A stretch of DNA of 64,000 nt from assembly GCA_001247695.2 (NCBI GenBank), contig LGRX02010010.1, forward strand, positions 1 through 64,000, in the 5' to 3' direction. This DNA is from Cymbomonas tetramitiformis. Its lineage: Eukaryota; Chlorophyta; Pyramimonadophyceae; Pyramimonadales; Pyramimonadaceae. Under the pieces are notes generated by a model. It did no database searches and was not told the origin of the DNA. It saw nothing but the letters and a program-made list of their open reading frames with translations. A program made the translations under genes and the position numbers. Below, one piece after another: positions 55,560-64,000 of this stretch (within the stretch, counting starts at the first letter, position 1; every line of letters starts with the position of its first letter).

Positions 55560-55605
55560 AAGGTTTGGGTTTCGGTTTGGGTTAAGGTTTGGGTTAAGGT
55601 TTAGT
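55560..55605. repeat. Degenerate GGTTTGGGTTAAGG repeat
   Basis: Three to four units of GGTTTGGGTT(T/A)(C/A)GG type. It resembles decayed telomeric or satellite sequence and coincides with the right border of the cargo island; Element 1 has ACCCTAAACCC near the same border. Confidence 0.6.
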
Positions 55606-55721
55606 CTTTTTGGTTTGTAAAATCAAAGAGTAAAGCTTTATCACTAAAATTTATTAGGGGAAGATTACTGTCATTCTGTAACTGATTGTTAAGAAAATAT
55701 AAACTTAATAAGCACTAAAAT

Positions 55722-56444
55722 TTACTTTGAATTATCGATGGTTTCTTTAGCTATTTCGAAGTACTTCTTATCAATTTCAATACCTATATAGTTTCTTTTG
55801 AGATTTTTACATGCCAAACCTGAATTTCCAACACCCATACAACAATCTAATACATTATCGTAAGGATTCGAGTAAGATTTGATTATCCATTCGAACAAAT
55901 CGTACGGTTTACTACAAGGATGTTTGCTTTTGTAGTTTCCATTTGAAAATTTGATTACACTTCTTGGATACCTTTTTCCATCTTTACAAATGGTTGGTGT
56001 TCTATCGGTGTAATGAGTGTATAATTCTGTCCGAGGACCTTGACCTTGTCTTATATAAGGTTTGTGACCTTCAATCATTATTGGATTATATGTTGGTAAA
56101 TGCTTGTAAAAGACATATATCATTTCATGACTTCTCAAAGGCATTTGATTTGCATGATAAAAGCCTAATGACATTGTTTTCTCATATACGATATCATATC
56201 GAAACATCTTCTTATTACTTTCAATAATGGTATGTCCAAATTTAGTGGTAGTAGTAAAGATATAGGCTGAATGTCTTTTACCTATTCTCATTAATTCAAT
56301 CCATAATTTATCTAAATCGAAAGGAATCTTGTCCCAAGAACAATTTGTTTGACCATATGGTAAATCACAAATGAAAAGGTCTATTGAATTTCTTGGTATG
56401 TTAGGGAAAATGTTAAAACAATCATCGTTATGCAAGTTTATCAT
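55722..56444 (-). CDS. DNA methyltransferase, N6-adenine/N4-cytosine type (beta class)
   Basis: 240 residues; start at MINLHNDDCFNIFP, aligned with the Element 1 enzyme. DLPY motif IV at 27-30, KSKHPCSKP, then VLDCCMGVGNSGLAC as AdoMet motif I near residue 205, in beta-class order. It is on the opposite strand to the Element 1 copy and on the other side of the cargo island. It diverges from the packaging ATPase gene over 51 bases. No restriction enzyme partner is seen. Confidence 0.88.
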   Translation of the reverse strand: MINLHNDDCFNIFPNIPRNSIDLFICDLPYGQTNCSWDKIPFDLDKLWIELMRIGKRHSAYIFTTTTKFGHTIIESNKKMFRYDIVYEKTMSLGFYHANQMPLRSHEMIYVFYKHLPTYNPIMIEGHKPYIRQGQGPRTELYTHYTDRTPTICKDGKRYPRSVIKFSNGNYKSKHPCSKPYDLFEWIIKSYSNPYDNVLDCCMGVGNSGLACKNLKRNYIGIEIDKKYFEIAKETIDNSK

Positions 56445-56495
56445 TATTTTAGTTTCTTTTAAAAAAATAATAAACAAACTATACATATATCTTTA

Positions 56496-57416
56496 ATGAA
56501 GATTGTAAAGGTAAAAGATATGAACATCGATGTGCCAAATGGAAGTGCTTTCAATATCAAAACCGGACCGAACATGTTAAAAGCTCATCAAAATTCAATT
56601 TTCATAGGCAAAAGAGGAAGCGGAAAATCAGTTGCGGTGACTAACTATCTTAAAATGTTGAAAAAAGAAGGGTCATTACATCGAATATTTGTAATAAGTC
56701 CTACATTTAATTCAAACAAAAAATTAATGAAATCATTAGATATCGACTCCGAAGATGTGTACGAAGCCGACGATGGTGCAAATGTTATCAATGATATTAT
56801 TCAAAAAGCCGAAGAAGAAAGAGACACATATTTGAAATATCATGAAGACTTGAAAAAATGGAATTTGTTGATGGAAAAATTAAATAATAGAAATATCTTT
56901 ATCGATGATATCGACCCAGAATTATTGTTAGAATTTTTGACATCAGACGGTTTCGAAAAACCCGTTCATAAATATAATGGTGAACGACCTATATTGGCTG
57001 TTTTTGTCGATGATTGTCAATCAACGAATTTGTTTCGAACTCCTAAATTTCTGAATTTTATCACAAGACATCGACATATAGCTGATTTTGAAACCGGTGG
57101 TGCTTTAGGAATAAGTTGTTACATTTGCATTCAGAATTTTAAATCTCAGTTTGGAGGCTGTCCAAGAGCGGTGAAGAACAATGCAACTTCTTTAGGAGTA
57201 TTTAAAATGAAAGACAAAAAAGAATTACAAGAAATATTCGAATCATGTGCCGGTGAAATTGACGAAACGACTTTCTATGAAGTATATGCACATGCTATCA
57301 ATGAACCACATTCATTTCTATTAATCGATTTACATAAGAAAGACAATCATCCATCGATGTTTCGAAAACGATTTGATGAATTCATAATTCCTGAAAAAAT
57401 AAATCATAACTTATGA
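56496..57416 (+). CDS. A32-type genome-packaging ATPase (FtsK/HerA fold)
   Basis: 306 residues. Walker A GKRGSGKS at 38-45, Walker B PILAVFVDDCQS near 165-176, CYICIQNF sensor-like motif, and PHSFLLIDLHKKDNHPSMFRKRF near the end, shared with the Element 1 ATPase (HPSMFRRNF). The stop overlaps the next ATG as ATGA, so it is coupled with the SET gene. Confidence 0.92.
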   Translation: MKIVKVKDMNIDVPNGSAFNIKTGPNMLKAHQNSIFIGKRGSGKSVAVTNYLKMLKKEGSLHRIFVISPTFNSNKKLMKSLDIDSEDVYEADDGANVINDIIQKAEEERDTYLKYHEDLKKWNLLMEKLNNRNIFIDDIDPELLLEFLTSDGFEKPVHKYNGERPILAVFVDDCQSTNLFRTPKFLNFITRHRHIADFETGGALGISCYICIQNFKSQFGGCPRAVKNNATSLGVFKMKDKKELQEIFESCAGEIDETTFYEVYAHAINEPHSFLLIDLHKKDNHPSMFRKRFDEFIIPEKINHNL

Positions 57417-57886
57417 AGAAAACATCTTGTGAAAGGTGTATAGCTATTTCGAAAAGTAGTGGAAATCAATGTAAAAACATGACTTGTAAATATAGTCCTT
57501 ATTGTTATGTTCATAGAGTAGTAGATATAAAGGAAAGTAGTATTCCAAATTCAGGTCTTGGAGTATATGCCAAAGAAGACTTGAAAAAAGATAAGTTAGT
57601 GGGTCGATACACCGTCGGCACGCAACGATTGACAATGAATGAATTACCTCCATTGAATCGAAGAACACATATTTGGAAAAAGAATAATAATCTGTTTTAT
57701 GATGCATCGAAAACAAATTCAGTTGCCGGTAAGTTCAATGATTGTACCCCTCAAAGTGCCAAAAGAATCAAATGCAAAAATAATGCTAAAATAAATTCTG
57801 TAGGAAATGTTCGATTAACATCAAATGTAAAAAAGAAGCAAGAGATATTTGTTTCTTATGGGAAAGACTATTGGAAAGATAAATGA
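57413..57886 (+). CDS. SET-domain protein with Cys-rich N-terminus
   Basis: 157 residues. N-terminal Cys/His cluster (CERC, CKN, CKYSPYCYVH; residues 5-34). The SET core follows: SGLGVYAKEDLKKDKLVGRY (about 47-66), the FNDC stretch near 110 in the place of the usual NHS/C motif, and EIFVSYGKDYW at the end. This matches compact viral SET lysine methyltransferases that modify histones. The ATG overlaps the ATPase stop. A histone or virion-protein target is inference. No relative is seen in Element 1. Confidence 0.8.
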   Translation: MKKTSCERCIAISKSSGNQCKNMTCKYSPYCYVHRVVDIKESSIPNSGLGVYAKEDLKKDKLVGRYTVGTQRLTMNELPPLNRRTHIWKKNNNLFYDASKTNSVAGKFNDCTPQSAKRIKCKNNAKINSVGNVRLTSNVKKKQEIFVSYGKDYWKDK

Positions 57887-57899
57887 TACAAATATTCTT

Positions 57900-58385
57900 T
57901 TAAAATTCTGGAAACAATGATTTGAATGTTTTATGAAAATGAGGGTCTGAATTCAAAACGTCATGATAAGTCGGAGGGACCGCGTTTGGCTTTTGTTCCG
58001 TTTTTGAAACTTTGTCTTTCTTTTTTGATTTTTTGATAATCACTTGAGGTTGATGTTCATCGTCACTTGAACTACCCGAAGTTTCACTATCAGATTCCAC
58101 AACAATAACAGGTTTCTTTTTTGATTTCTTTATATATTTCTTTTCGATTATTTCCGGTTCAGATTTTTGTTCGAATTTTTCAGTAATTTCAGGTTCTTTT
58201 ATTGATGATTTTATTTTATTTTGAGCAGCCTCCAACACTTTTTTGTTTTCTAATTCTTTAGCAAGTTTGATGTCCTTTTTGGCTTCAGAATTTTTTCTTC
58301 TTGTTTCCATAGCTTTTAATCGAGCAACTTTTAATCGTTCTAGAGTAGCCTCATCAGTAATTTTTTCACCTTTCTTGAAACCCAT
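57900..58385 (-). CDS. Lys/Glu-rich protein next to the packaging ATPase module, 161 residues
   Basis: Start at MGFKKGEKITDEATLERL by alignment with 30662-31129. Shared layout: charged helix, KKSKKKP basic patch, VESDSETSGSSSDDE acidic Ser patch (casein-kinase-like sites), and HFHKTFKSLFPEF end. Convergent with the SET gene (13 bases between stops). Possible DNA-condensing virion protein. Confidence 0.65.
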   Translation of the reverse strand: MGFKKGEKITDEATLERLKVARLKAMETRRKNSEAKKDIKLAKELENKKVLEAAQNKIKSSIKEPEITEKFEQKSEPEIIEKKYIKKSKKKPVIVVESDSETSGSSSDDEHQPQVIIKKSKKKDKVSKTEQKPNAVPPTYHDVLNSDPHFHKTFKSLFPEF

Positions 58386-58462
58386 ATTAGAATACACAAG
58401 AAAATAATTTTCTAATCATTACTTATCATTTCTATTAATTTTTAATGACTTTGATTTAAATT

Positions 58463-58517
58463 CTAACTCTAACTCTAACTTTAACTCTTACTCTAACTTT
58501 AACTCTAACTCTAACTA
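58463..58517. repeat. CTAACT microsatellite
   Basis: About nine imperfect units of (T/A)CTAACT / TTTAACTC type upstream of the 62-residue gene. Confidence 0.75.
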
Positions 58518-58542
58518 GAAAATAAAATCAGTTTAATGTATA

Positions 58543-58731
58543 ATGTTTGAAATAAATACGTGTGATGTCTTTCAATTTGGGACAATTATCGTTGCTTTAA
58601 TTCATGCTATAGGATATAATATGAGACGGTCTCGATGTAAACAATTAGATTGTCTTTGTATAAAGTGCGAAAGAGATATCATGAATTCAAAAGAATTAAG
58701 TATTGATAAAAATGTGTTTGAATCTGCTTAA
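58543..58731 (+). CDS. Small protein with one membrane segment and CxxC, 62 residues
   Basis: An N-terminal hydrophobic stretch (FGTIIVALIHAIGY, residues 12-25) is followed by basic residues and LDCLCIKCERD. No family is recognised. Its last codons overlap the CTTAAAGA motif of the next gene. Confidence 0.45.
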   Translation: MFEINTCDVFQFGTIIVALIHAIGYNMRRSRCKQLDCLCIKCERDIMNSKELSIDKNVFESA

Positions 58732-58734
58732 AGA
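58727..58734 (+). promoter_or_regulatory. CTTAAAGA motif before the 110-residue gene
   Basis: CTTAAAGATTATAAG, 22 bases before ATG 58757 and overlapping the previous stop codon. Confidence 0.55.
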
Positions 58735-58756
58735 TTATAAGTTCTATATTATAACA

Positions 58757-59089
58757 ATGAGTGAAATTGATACACATTCTCCTAAGTATATGAAGGTTAC
58801 TTCTAAGAATGGTAAGGTGTATTATAAAAAGCCTTTAGATATGAATAGGAGAGACAAAGGGAAATATTATGAAGCCAACAAACCATTGTTACAAAAGAAT
58901 CTAACCTTAGACCGAATTTTGTTAAATAAAAATGTCGGTGTTTCAACGATGGAAAAGCATGGTATAGATAAAGTAAAAATTGTTGAAATATTCTCCAATA
59001 AAATCAAAGAAAATCCTGAAGACTTTGAAAAATATATGGAAATTCAAAACAAATTTTTGGAAAGGTTGAATGTAACAAAAACCACCTAA
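58757..59089 (+). CDS. Hypothetical protein, 110 residues
   Basis: Start at MSEIDTHSPKYMKVTSKNGK, following the motif at 58727; an upstream in-frame ATG overlaps the previous gene. Lys-rich, with a predicted helical C-terminus (KIKENPEDFEKYMEIQNKF). No family is recognised. It precedes polB by 46 bases. Confidence 0.55.
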   Translation: MSEIDTHSPKYMKVTSKNGKVYYKKPLDMNRRDKGKYYEANKPLLQKNLTLDRILLNKNVGVSTMEKHGIDKVKIVEIFSNKIKENPEDFEKYMEIQNKFLERLNVTKTT

Positions 59090-59135
59090 AGAATACGTTA
59101 CAATTTAGTAATAAGAAATATATTGTATAATAATA

Positions 59136-62100
59136 ATGCCACCGAAAAAGTCTAATGATAAAGACAAAAAAGATGATAAAGGCAAAGCTCCATTGACCAA
59201 AGCAACGAAAAGCAATCTCAAGAAAGTCAAAAACCATAGGGCCGGAAATTTGAAAGCATCAAGTTCAAGACAATTAACAAAGGAACAATGGAGATTAATT
59301 AATGAAATTGAAAAAAAGAAAATAGACAAAGAATTTACCAAAGAAAATAAACAACAAAAATTACAATCAGAAATAAAGAAATTTGAAAAAGAAAATGAGG
59401 ATTTAATAGTCCTTAATGAGTTGCTTTCTAGACAAGAATATGAAGAACAATTTACGGATAAAGACGTTACAAAAGATTTTGTCGATAAAGGTGGAAATTC
59501 CGGAGTATCTATGAAAATCAAGTTTAATAGATTTCTTAGTAAACCTTTGAATTATTGGATGAATTTGATTAATAAAAAAATTGACCAAGCTTCGGAAGAT
59601 GTAAAACATTTTCAGTTTGGTGTAAACTTTCAAGATGGTTCTTCGGAATTTTTAAGTGCAAAAAATGAAATCGAATTTTACAAAAAAATTAGAAGGAATG
59701 ATTCAGTCCGGAGATGATAGAGGGGCTGTGAATTTCATCACAATTTCTTTATTAAATTTCAAAAAAATTAATGGAAAAGGTCAACCATTGTCGGTGCCAA
59801 AATCTGTGGAGGAATTGAAGCAAAAGAAAAGTTGCATTACAATTAAGGATGAACAATGTTTTGCTAAATCTTGCATTATTATGAATTACAAAGATAAAAA
59901 AGACAATGAAGAAATAACATACAATATTTATAACAATGTTTGCAATAATAAGAAAAATCGTTTAACAAAAGAAGGTATAAATTTGATGCAAGAATTAGGA
60001 TTTGATTCTCAAGACGGTATAGGATTTGATGATATTCATGTCTTTGAAGAAAAATTCAATAGAAATATTACAATTCATGGAATGACTGATTTGGGTTGTA
60101 CAATTATGTACCCACCATCCAAGGAAGGTTTACCCGATAGACATGAATGGAATTTTGTATATTACCATTTAAATTCAAGTATTGGACACTACGAACCAAT
60201 AACAAAAATCGAAGCTTTTTATGGAATAGCCGACCGACCAAGATGTTGTAAATGCAAAAGTAAATTGTGTGACTTTTCAAAAAAGGGAAACAAACTGATT
60301 TTAAACTGCGAGGAAGCAATCTATTGTAAAGATTGTAATAATAAATTTGAAAATAAAAAATGTTATGATTTACATAAAAAAGGAACAGCTTGTCTATACT
60401 TTCATAGATGCAAAGGTGAATGCAAAAAATCATATGACATAAGAAAAGAAAAAGAGCACATTTGTGGGTATGAGTTTTGTCTAAATTGTAAATTATATTG
60501 TGACATGAGCACACATAAAAATCAATGTTACATTACACCAAAGAAACCAAGAGATGTTGTTAATGAAAGTAAAATAGGATTTTTTGATTTTGAAGCATAC
60601 AATGAAACAAAGCACGAAGTGAATCTGAGTGTTACACAATATTCAAACGGACAATCATTTATTCACAACAATATTGAAGAAGTTTGCAAATTTTTATTTG
60701 CTAATAAACACAAAGGATTTACTTTTATAGCACATAATGGTAGTAAGTATGATTATGTACTTATCATAGAATACATAATAACAACGATGGATGAAATTCC
60801 TGAAACGGTACAAAATGGTGGTAAAATAATGTATCTAAAATATCAAAACGTGACATTAATGGACAGCTATCTACATTTAACAAGTCCATTGAGTAAATTC
60901 TCAAAAATATTCGATTTAAAAGGTGAGAAGAAAGGTTTTTTCCTCACAAGTTTAATACCCCTGAAAATAAAAATTATGTAGGCGAAATTCCCGATATATC
61001 ATTTTATGGTTATAATCAAATGAAAGAGGATAGCCGAAATGAATTTTGGAGTGGCATAAACAAATGACAAACGATGAATATATATTTGATATGCAAAAAG
61101 AAATATTAGATTATTGTCAAAGTGATGTAAGAATTTTACGATTAGGATGGATGGAATATAGAAAGAAAATTTTAGAAATTACAAATGAAGAAATTGACCC
61201 CACAGCCTATTTAACGATTGCATCATTGACACAAACAATTCATAGGTATTTGCATATGCCTGAAAATTCCATAGCTATTTTGAATAGTGTCATAAAGGAG
61301 CTAAACAACAATCAAAAATAGGTGACATTTGGTTGGAATATGTAAAACATACAAATAAAATTGATAATTTAATCAAAGAATATAAAATTCCTCATTTCCA
61401 TTTTGGAAACAATGAAAGGCACAAATATGTCGATGGTTATGACCCTGAAACAAATACTATATATGAATTTCTTGGAGATTATTGGCATGGAAATCCAAAA
61501 ACAAATGGTAAGAATATGTTTAGAAAAAATTATGCCACAAATAAAACATTTTATCAACTGTACGATGAGACCAAAAAAAGATTAGAAAAAATTCAAAGCC
61601 TTGGATATAAAGTTGTTGTAATGTGGGAAAGTAATTTTAAAGAATTACAAAAAAATGACAAAAATGTTATCGATTTTGTAAACAGTTATAACAAACCTAT
61701 CGTTTTCAGAAATGCATTATTTGGAGGCAGAACAGACCCTAAAAAATTGTATCACAAATGTAAAGATAATGAAACAATTAGATATGTAGATTTTACAAGT
61801 TTGTATCCTTGGGTTTTGAAATATTGTAAATTTCCATTAGGACATTTTACAAAAATATATCAAGAAATTGATTTGAAAGAAGTCACTGATATTGAACAAT
61901 TCTTTGGAGTTATAAAATGCACCATAATTCCACCAAATGATTTGGAAATGGCAGTGTTACCATTAAAGACCCTGGGACAGTCTAAAATGGAGAAGTTGAC
62001 GTTTCCTTTGATAAAAATGACTGGAACTTGGTGTACCGAAGAAGTAAAATTAGCTTTGAAAAAAGGATATAAAATCGAGAAAATACATCAGATTGTTCAC

Positions 62101-63057
62101 TGGGAAAATACATCTTATACTATTTTTGAAAGCTTCATTAATACATTTTTGAAAATCAAACAAGAAGCAAACGATTATCCTGAGTGGGTACAAAGCGAAA
62201 AAGATAAAGATTTGTATATTAAAAAATATTTTGAAAAGGAAGGTATATTATTAGAAAAGGATAAGATATATAAAAATGAAGGATTGAGAACTATTGCTAA
62301 ATTATTTCTCAACAACTTGTGGGGTAGATATTGTTTGAAACCAAATAAAAGACAAAACAAATTCATGAATAGTGCTGAAGTATATGATATTTTATCAGAT
62401 TCAAGAAATGACAATGTTCTAATTCAGCCAATAAAAAACAAAAATGGTGATGTTAAATACCAAGTTGGTTTTAATGTATTAGGTGAATATTCTGAAACGA
62501 ACTGTACCGTCAATGAAGTTATTGGGGTTTTTACAACTGCACATGCAAGAATAAAATTATACAATTTAATGGACGATGTAGGATTCGACAAAGTTTTATA
62601 TCACGATACCGACTCAGTGGTATACATTGAAAATACAAGTAACAATCACATCTTCAAAGAACAACTTGGTGATTATCTTGGAGAATTGACCGACGAGTTA
62701 GAAAACAAGACATGTATTGAATTCGTGGCAACCGCCCCGAAGAGTTATTCATTGAAATTCGATAATGAAACAACGATGACTAAAGTAAAAGGATTTCCAT
62801 TGAATTTTGAAAATTCTCAAAGTATCAATCATGAAGAAATCAAAAACATCATTTTATATAATCACGAAAAAATCGTAGAATTGAAATATGATGTTCTTAG
62901 AAAACCAAGAAAAATTGATGAAAACAAACACTATGCAGCTCTTGGTATTGAAACACGAAGCGAAACAAAATCATTTTCATTGAATTATGATAAAGGATAT
63001 ATTCAGTGGGATACATTTAATATCCTACCCTGGGGACATAAAGATATTCCATTATAA
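59136..63057 (+). pseudogene. Protein-primed DNA polymerase B with four frame breaks
   Basis: Homology to the Element 1 and 2 polymerases covers the whole span, but the frame breaks at the A7 run 59682-59688, the T6 run 60936-60941, a T4 run near 61043, and an extra AA near 61293-61297. All domains are otherwise recognisable: zinc region, FDFEAYN, HNGSKYDY, YCQSDV, EFLGDYWHGNP, DFTSLYPW, LNNLWGR, YHDTDSV, APKSYS. The long C-terminal piece (61333-63057) is nearly identical to Element 2. Either this copy is decaying or the assembly has homopolymer errors. The stop is 2 bases before the integrase start. Confidence 0.9.
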
Positions 63058-63059
63058 TA

Positions 63060-64000
63060 ATGAGTAAGTCAATCACTGAAAAACAAATACAAGACTTTTA
63101 TTTAGACCCTGAAATAGGATTGAGTGCCGTGTCACCCTTTACGACCAAATTAAAATCTCTTGGCTATAAAGTCACACAAAAACAGGTAAAAGAAGCTATC
63201 GAAAAAACTGAAGTCAATCAAACATTTTCTCAGAAAAAGAAAATCAATAGAAAAGATTTATTTCCTATTTATGGTAAAGACCCTAACAAGAATTATATTC
63301 AGGCTGATTTGGCATTTATTGAGAAATACAAAAGACAAAATAGAGGTTATTCAGTTATACTAACGGCTATCAATATCAATACACGGAAAAGCTATGCATA
63401 TCCCTTAAAATCAAAAACGGTCAAAGATAAAAATAATAAAAACATTGAAAGTGCTGAGGGCATAATACCGGTTTTCAAAAAATTAATGAAAGATTCAAAA
63501 ATGAATGTGTTAACAACGGACAACGGTTCCGAGTTTACCAACAATGCTATGAAAAAGTTATTGGAAGACAATAACATCGAACATTATCTGAATGAGCCTG
63601 AAGACCATTCTACTATGGGTATGATAGAACGATTCAATAGGACATTGAAATTGAAATTGAAAAAAATTGAAAAAAGTAAAGACACCGTAAACTGGATTGA
63701 TTATTTAGATTTAGTTGTTAAAAATTATAATAGTACACAAAATTCTGCAAATATCGATAAATCAACTCCTGATAATATGAACCTAACAAAGACCATCAGA
63801 AATATTTTATTGAAAAGGAATAAATTGACTAAGCTTCTTGAAAAAATAGATATAAAACCGGGTGATAAAGTTAGGATTAAAATTAAAACTAAAACGTTTG
63901 ATAAAGAATCTCAACGATGGTCGACAAAAATATATAAAGTAAAATCTATGAAAAATTTGAGTTATATCATCGAAGACGGTAAAGAAACTTTGGCACGTCG
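63060..64000 (+). CDS. DD35E integrase, cut by the window end
   Basis: Open from ATG 63060 (MSKSITEKQIQDFYLDPE) to the last base. Where Element 2 has TAA this copy has a Lys codon, so it is intact as far as seen. First Asp in QADLAFIEKY, second in LTTDNGSEFTN, Glu in GMIERFN, 35 residues apart. The SH3-like domain begins at GDKVRIKI. Identity to Element 2 rises to near 100 percent after about 63,680. Confidence 0.92.
   Translation, partial: MSKSITEKQIQDFYLDPEIGLSAVSPFTTKLKSLGYKVTQKQVKEAIEKTEVNQTFSQKKKINRKDLFPIYGKDPNKNYIQADLAFIEKYKRQNRGYSVILTAININTRKSYAYPLKSKTVKDKNNKNIESAEGIIPVFKKLMKDSKMNVLTTDNGSEFTNNAMKKLLEDNNIEHYLNEPEDHSTMGMIERFNRTLKLKLKKIEKSKDTVNWIDYLDLVVKNYNSTQNSANIDKSTPDNMNLTKTIRNILLKRNKLTKLLEKIDIKPGDKVRIKIKTKTFDKESQRWSTKIYKVKSMKNLSYIIEDGKETLAR

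Larger units (their letters stand above)
43784..64000. mobile_element. Element 3: third Polinton-like element, right end outside the window
   Basis: It begins with a left TIR and holds a complete structural module (44573-52246), a cargo island (52565-55700), methyltransferase, packaging ATPase, SET-domain protein, Lys-rich protein, polB and integrase, cut by the window end. It is more AT-rich than Element 1 and lacks the long palindromes. Confidence 0.88.

Noticed and set aside
1..64000. tRNA and rRNA genes
   Set aside because: No cloverleaf or rRNA core sequence was recognised by eye; a covariance-model search would be needed to exclude a diverged tRNA.

Overview
The window reads as a piece of a eukaryotic, probably protist or algal, nuclear genome packed with Polinton/Maverick-like (polinton-like virus, virophage-like) DNA elements. 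Spliceosomal-type introns, minisatellites, a MITE with target duplication and an LTR-type scar point to a eukaryotic host; protein-primed DNA polymerase B, DD35E integrase, A32-type packaging ATPase, capsid and fibre genes and terminal inverted repeats (TIRs) identify the elements. The host lineage cannot be named from the sequence.

Layout. 1-10,174: host-type DNA, gene-poor and repeat-rich: a few unrecognised ORFs, a 680 bp MITE (1605-2284), a possible LTR scar near 3.07 kb, tandem repeats and an array of perfect palindromes (8.3-8.6 kb). 10,175-36,394: Element 1, complete from TIR to TIR (about 26.2 kb). 36,395-42,516: Element 2, only its right part (polymerase, integrase, small genes, right TIR); its polymerase is cut exactly where Element 1 ends. 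42,517-43,783: a 1.27 kb fragment of a fourth element (X) holding the front of a capsid gene and the tail of a penton gene, squeezed between two TIR tips. 43,784-64,000: Element 3, left TIR to inside the integrase, running out of the window.

How the genes work together. In Elements 1 and 3 the left half is a minus-strand structural module: fibre proteins that share an N-terminal MSSFGN-like tag, small virion proteins, major capsid protein, penton-like protein, and a class-3-lipase-like protein. The right half is a replication and packaging module: packaging ATPase, Lys-rich acidic-patch protein, polB, integrase, and in Element 1 a primase-helicase. Between the halves sits a cargo island with different base composition: Cys-rich, coiled-coil and membrane proteins, with introns in Element 1. 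DNA methyltransferases (and a SET-domain protein in Element 3) flank the island. Element 1 additionally has a retropepsin-like aspartic protease in the structural operon, and a family of twelve 70-80 bp perfect-stem palindromes between its genes and in its TIRs.

State. Each of the three main elements has at least one lesion in a core gene (in-frame stops in the Element 1 polB and Element 2 integrase, four frame breaks in the Element 3 polB, a broken C5-methyltransferase and a broken small virion gene in Element 1). Many lesions fall in homopolymer runs, so sequencing error is a live alternative for those. The most interesting signals are the covarying palindrome family, the shared fibre tag with a recombined fibre module, the TIR pair that carries different genes behind the same promoter, the CTTAAAGA promoter motif, and the paired cargo islands.
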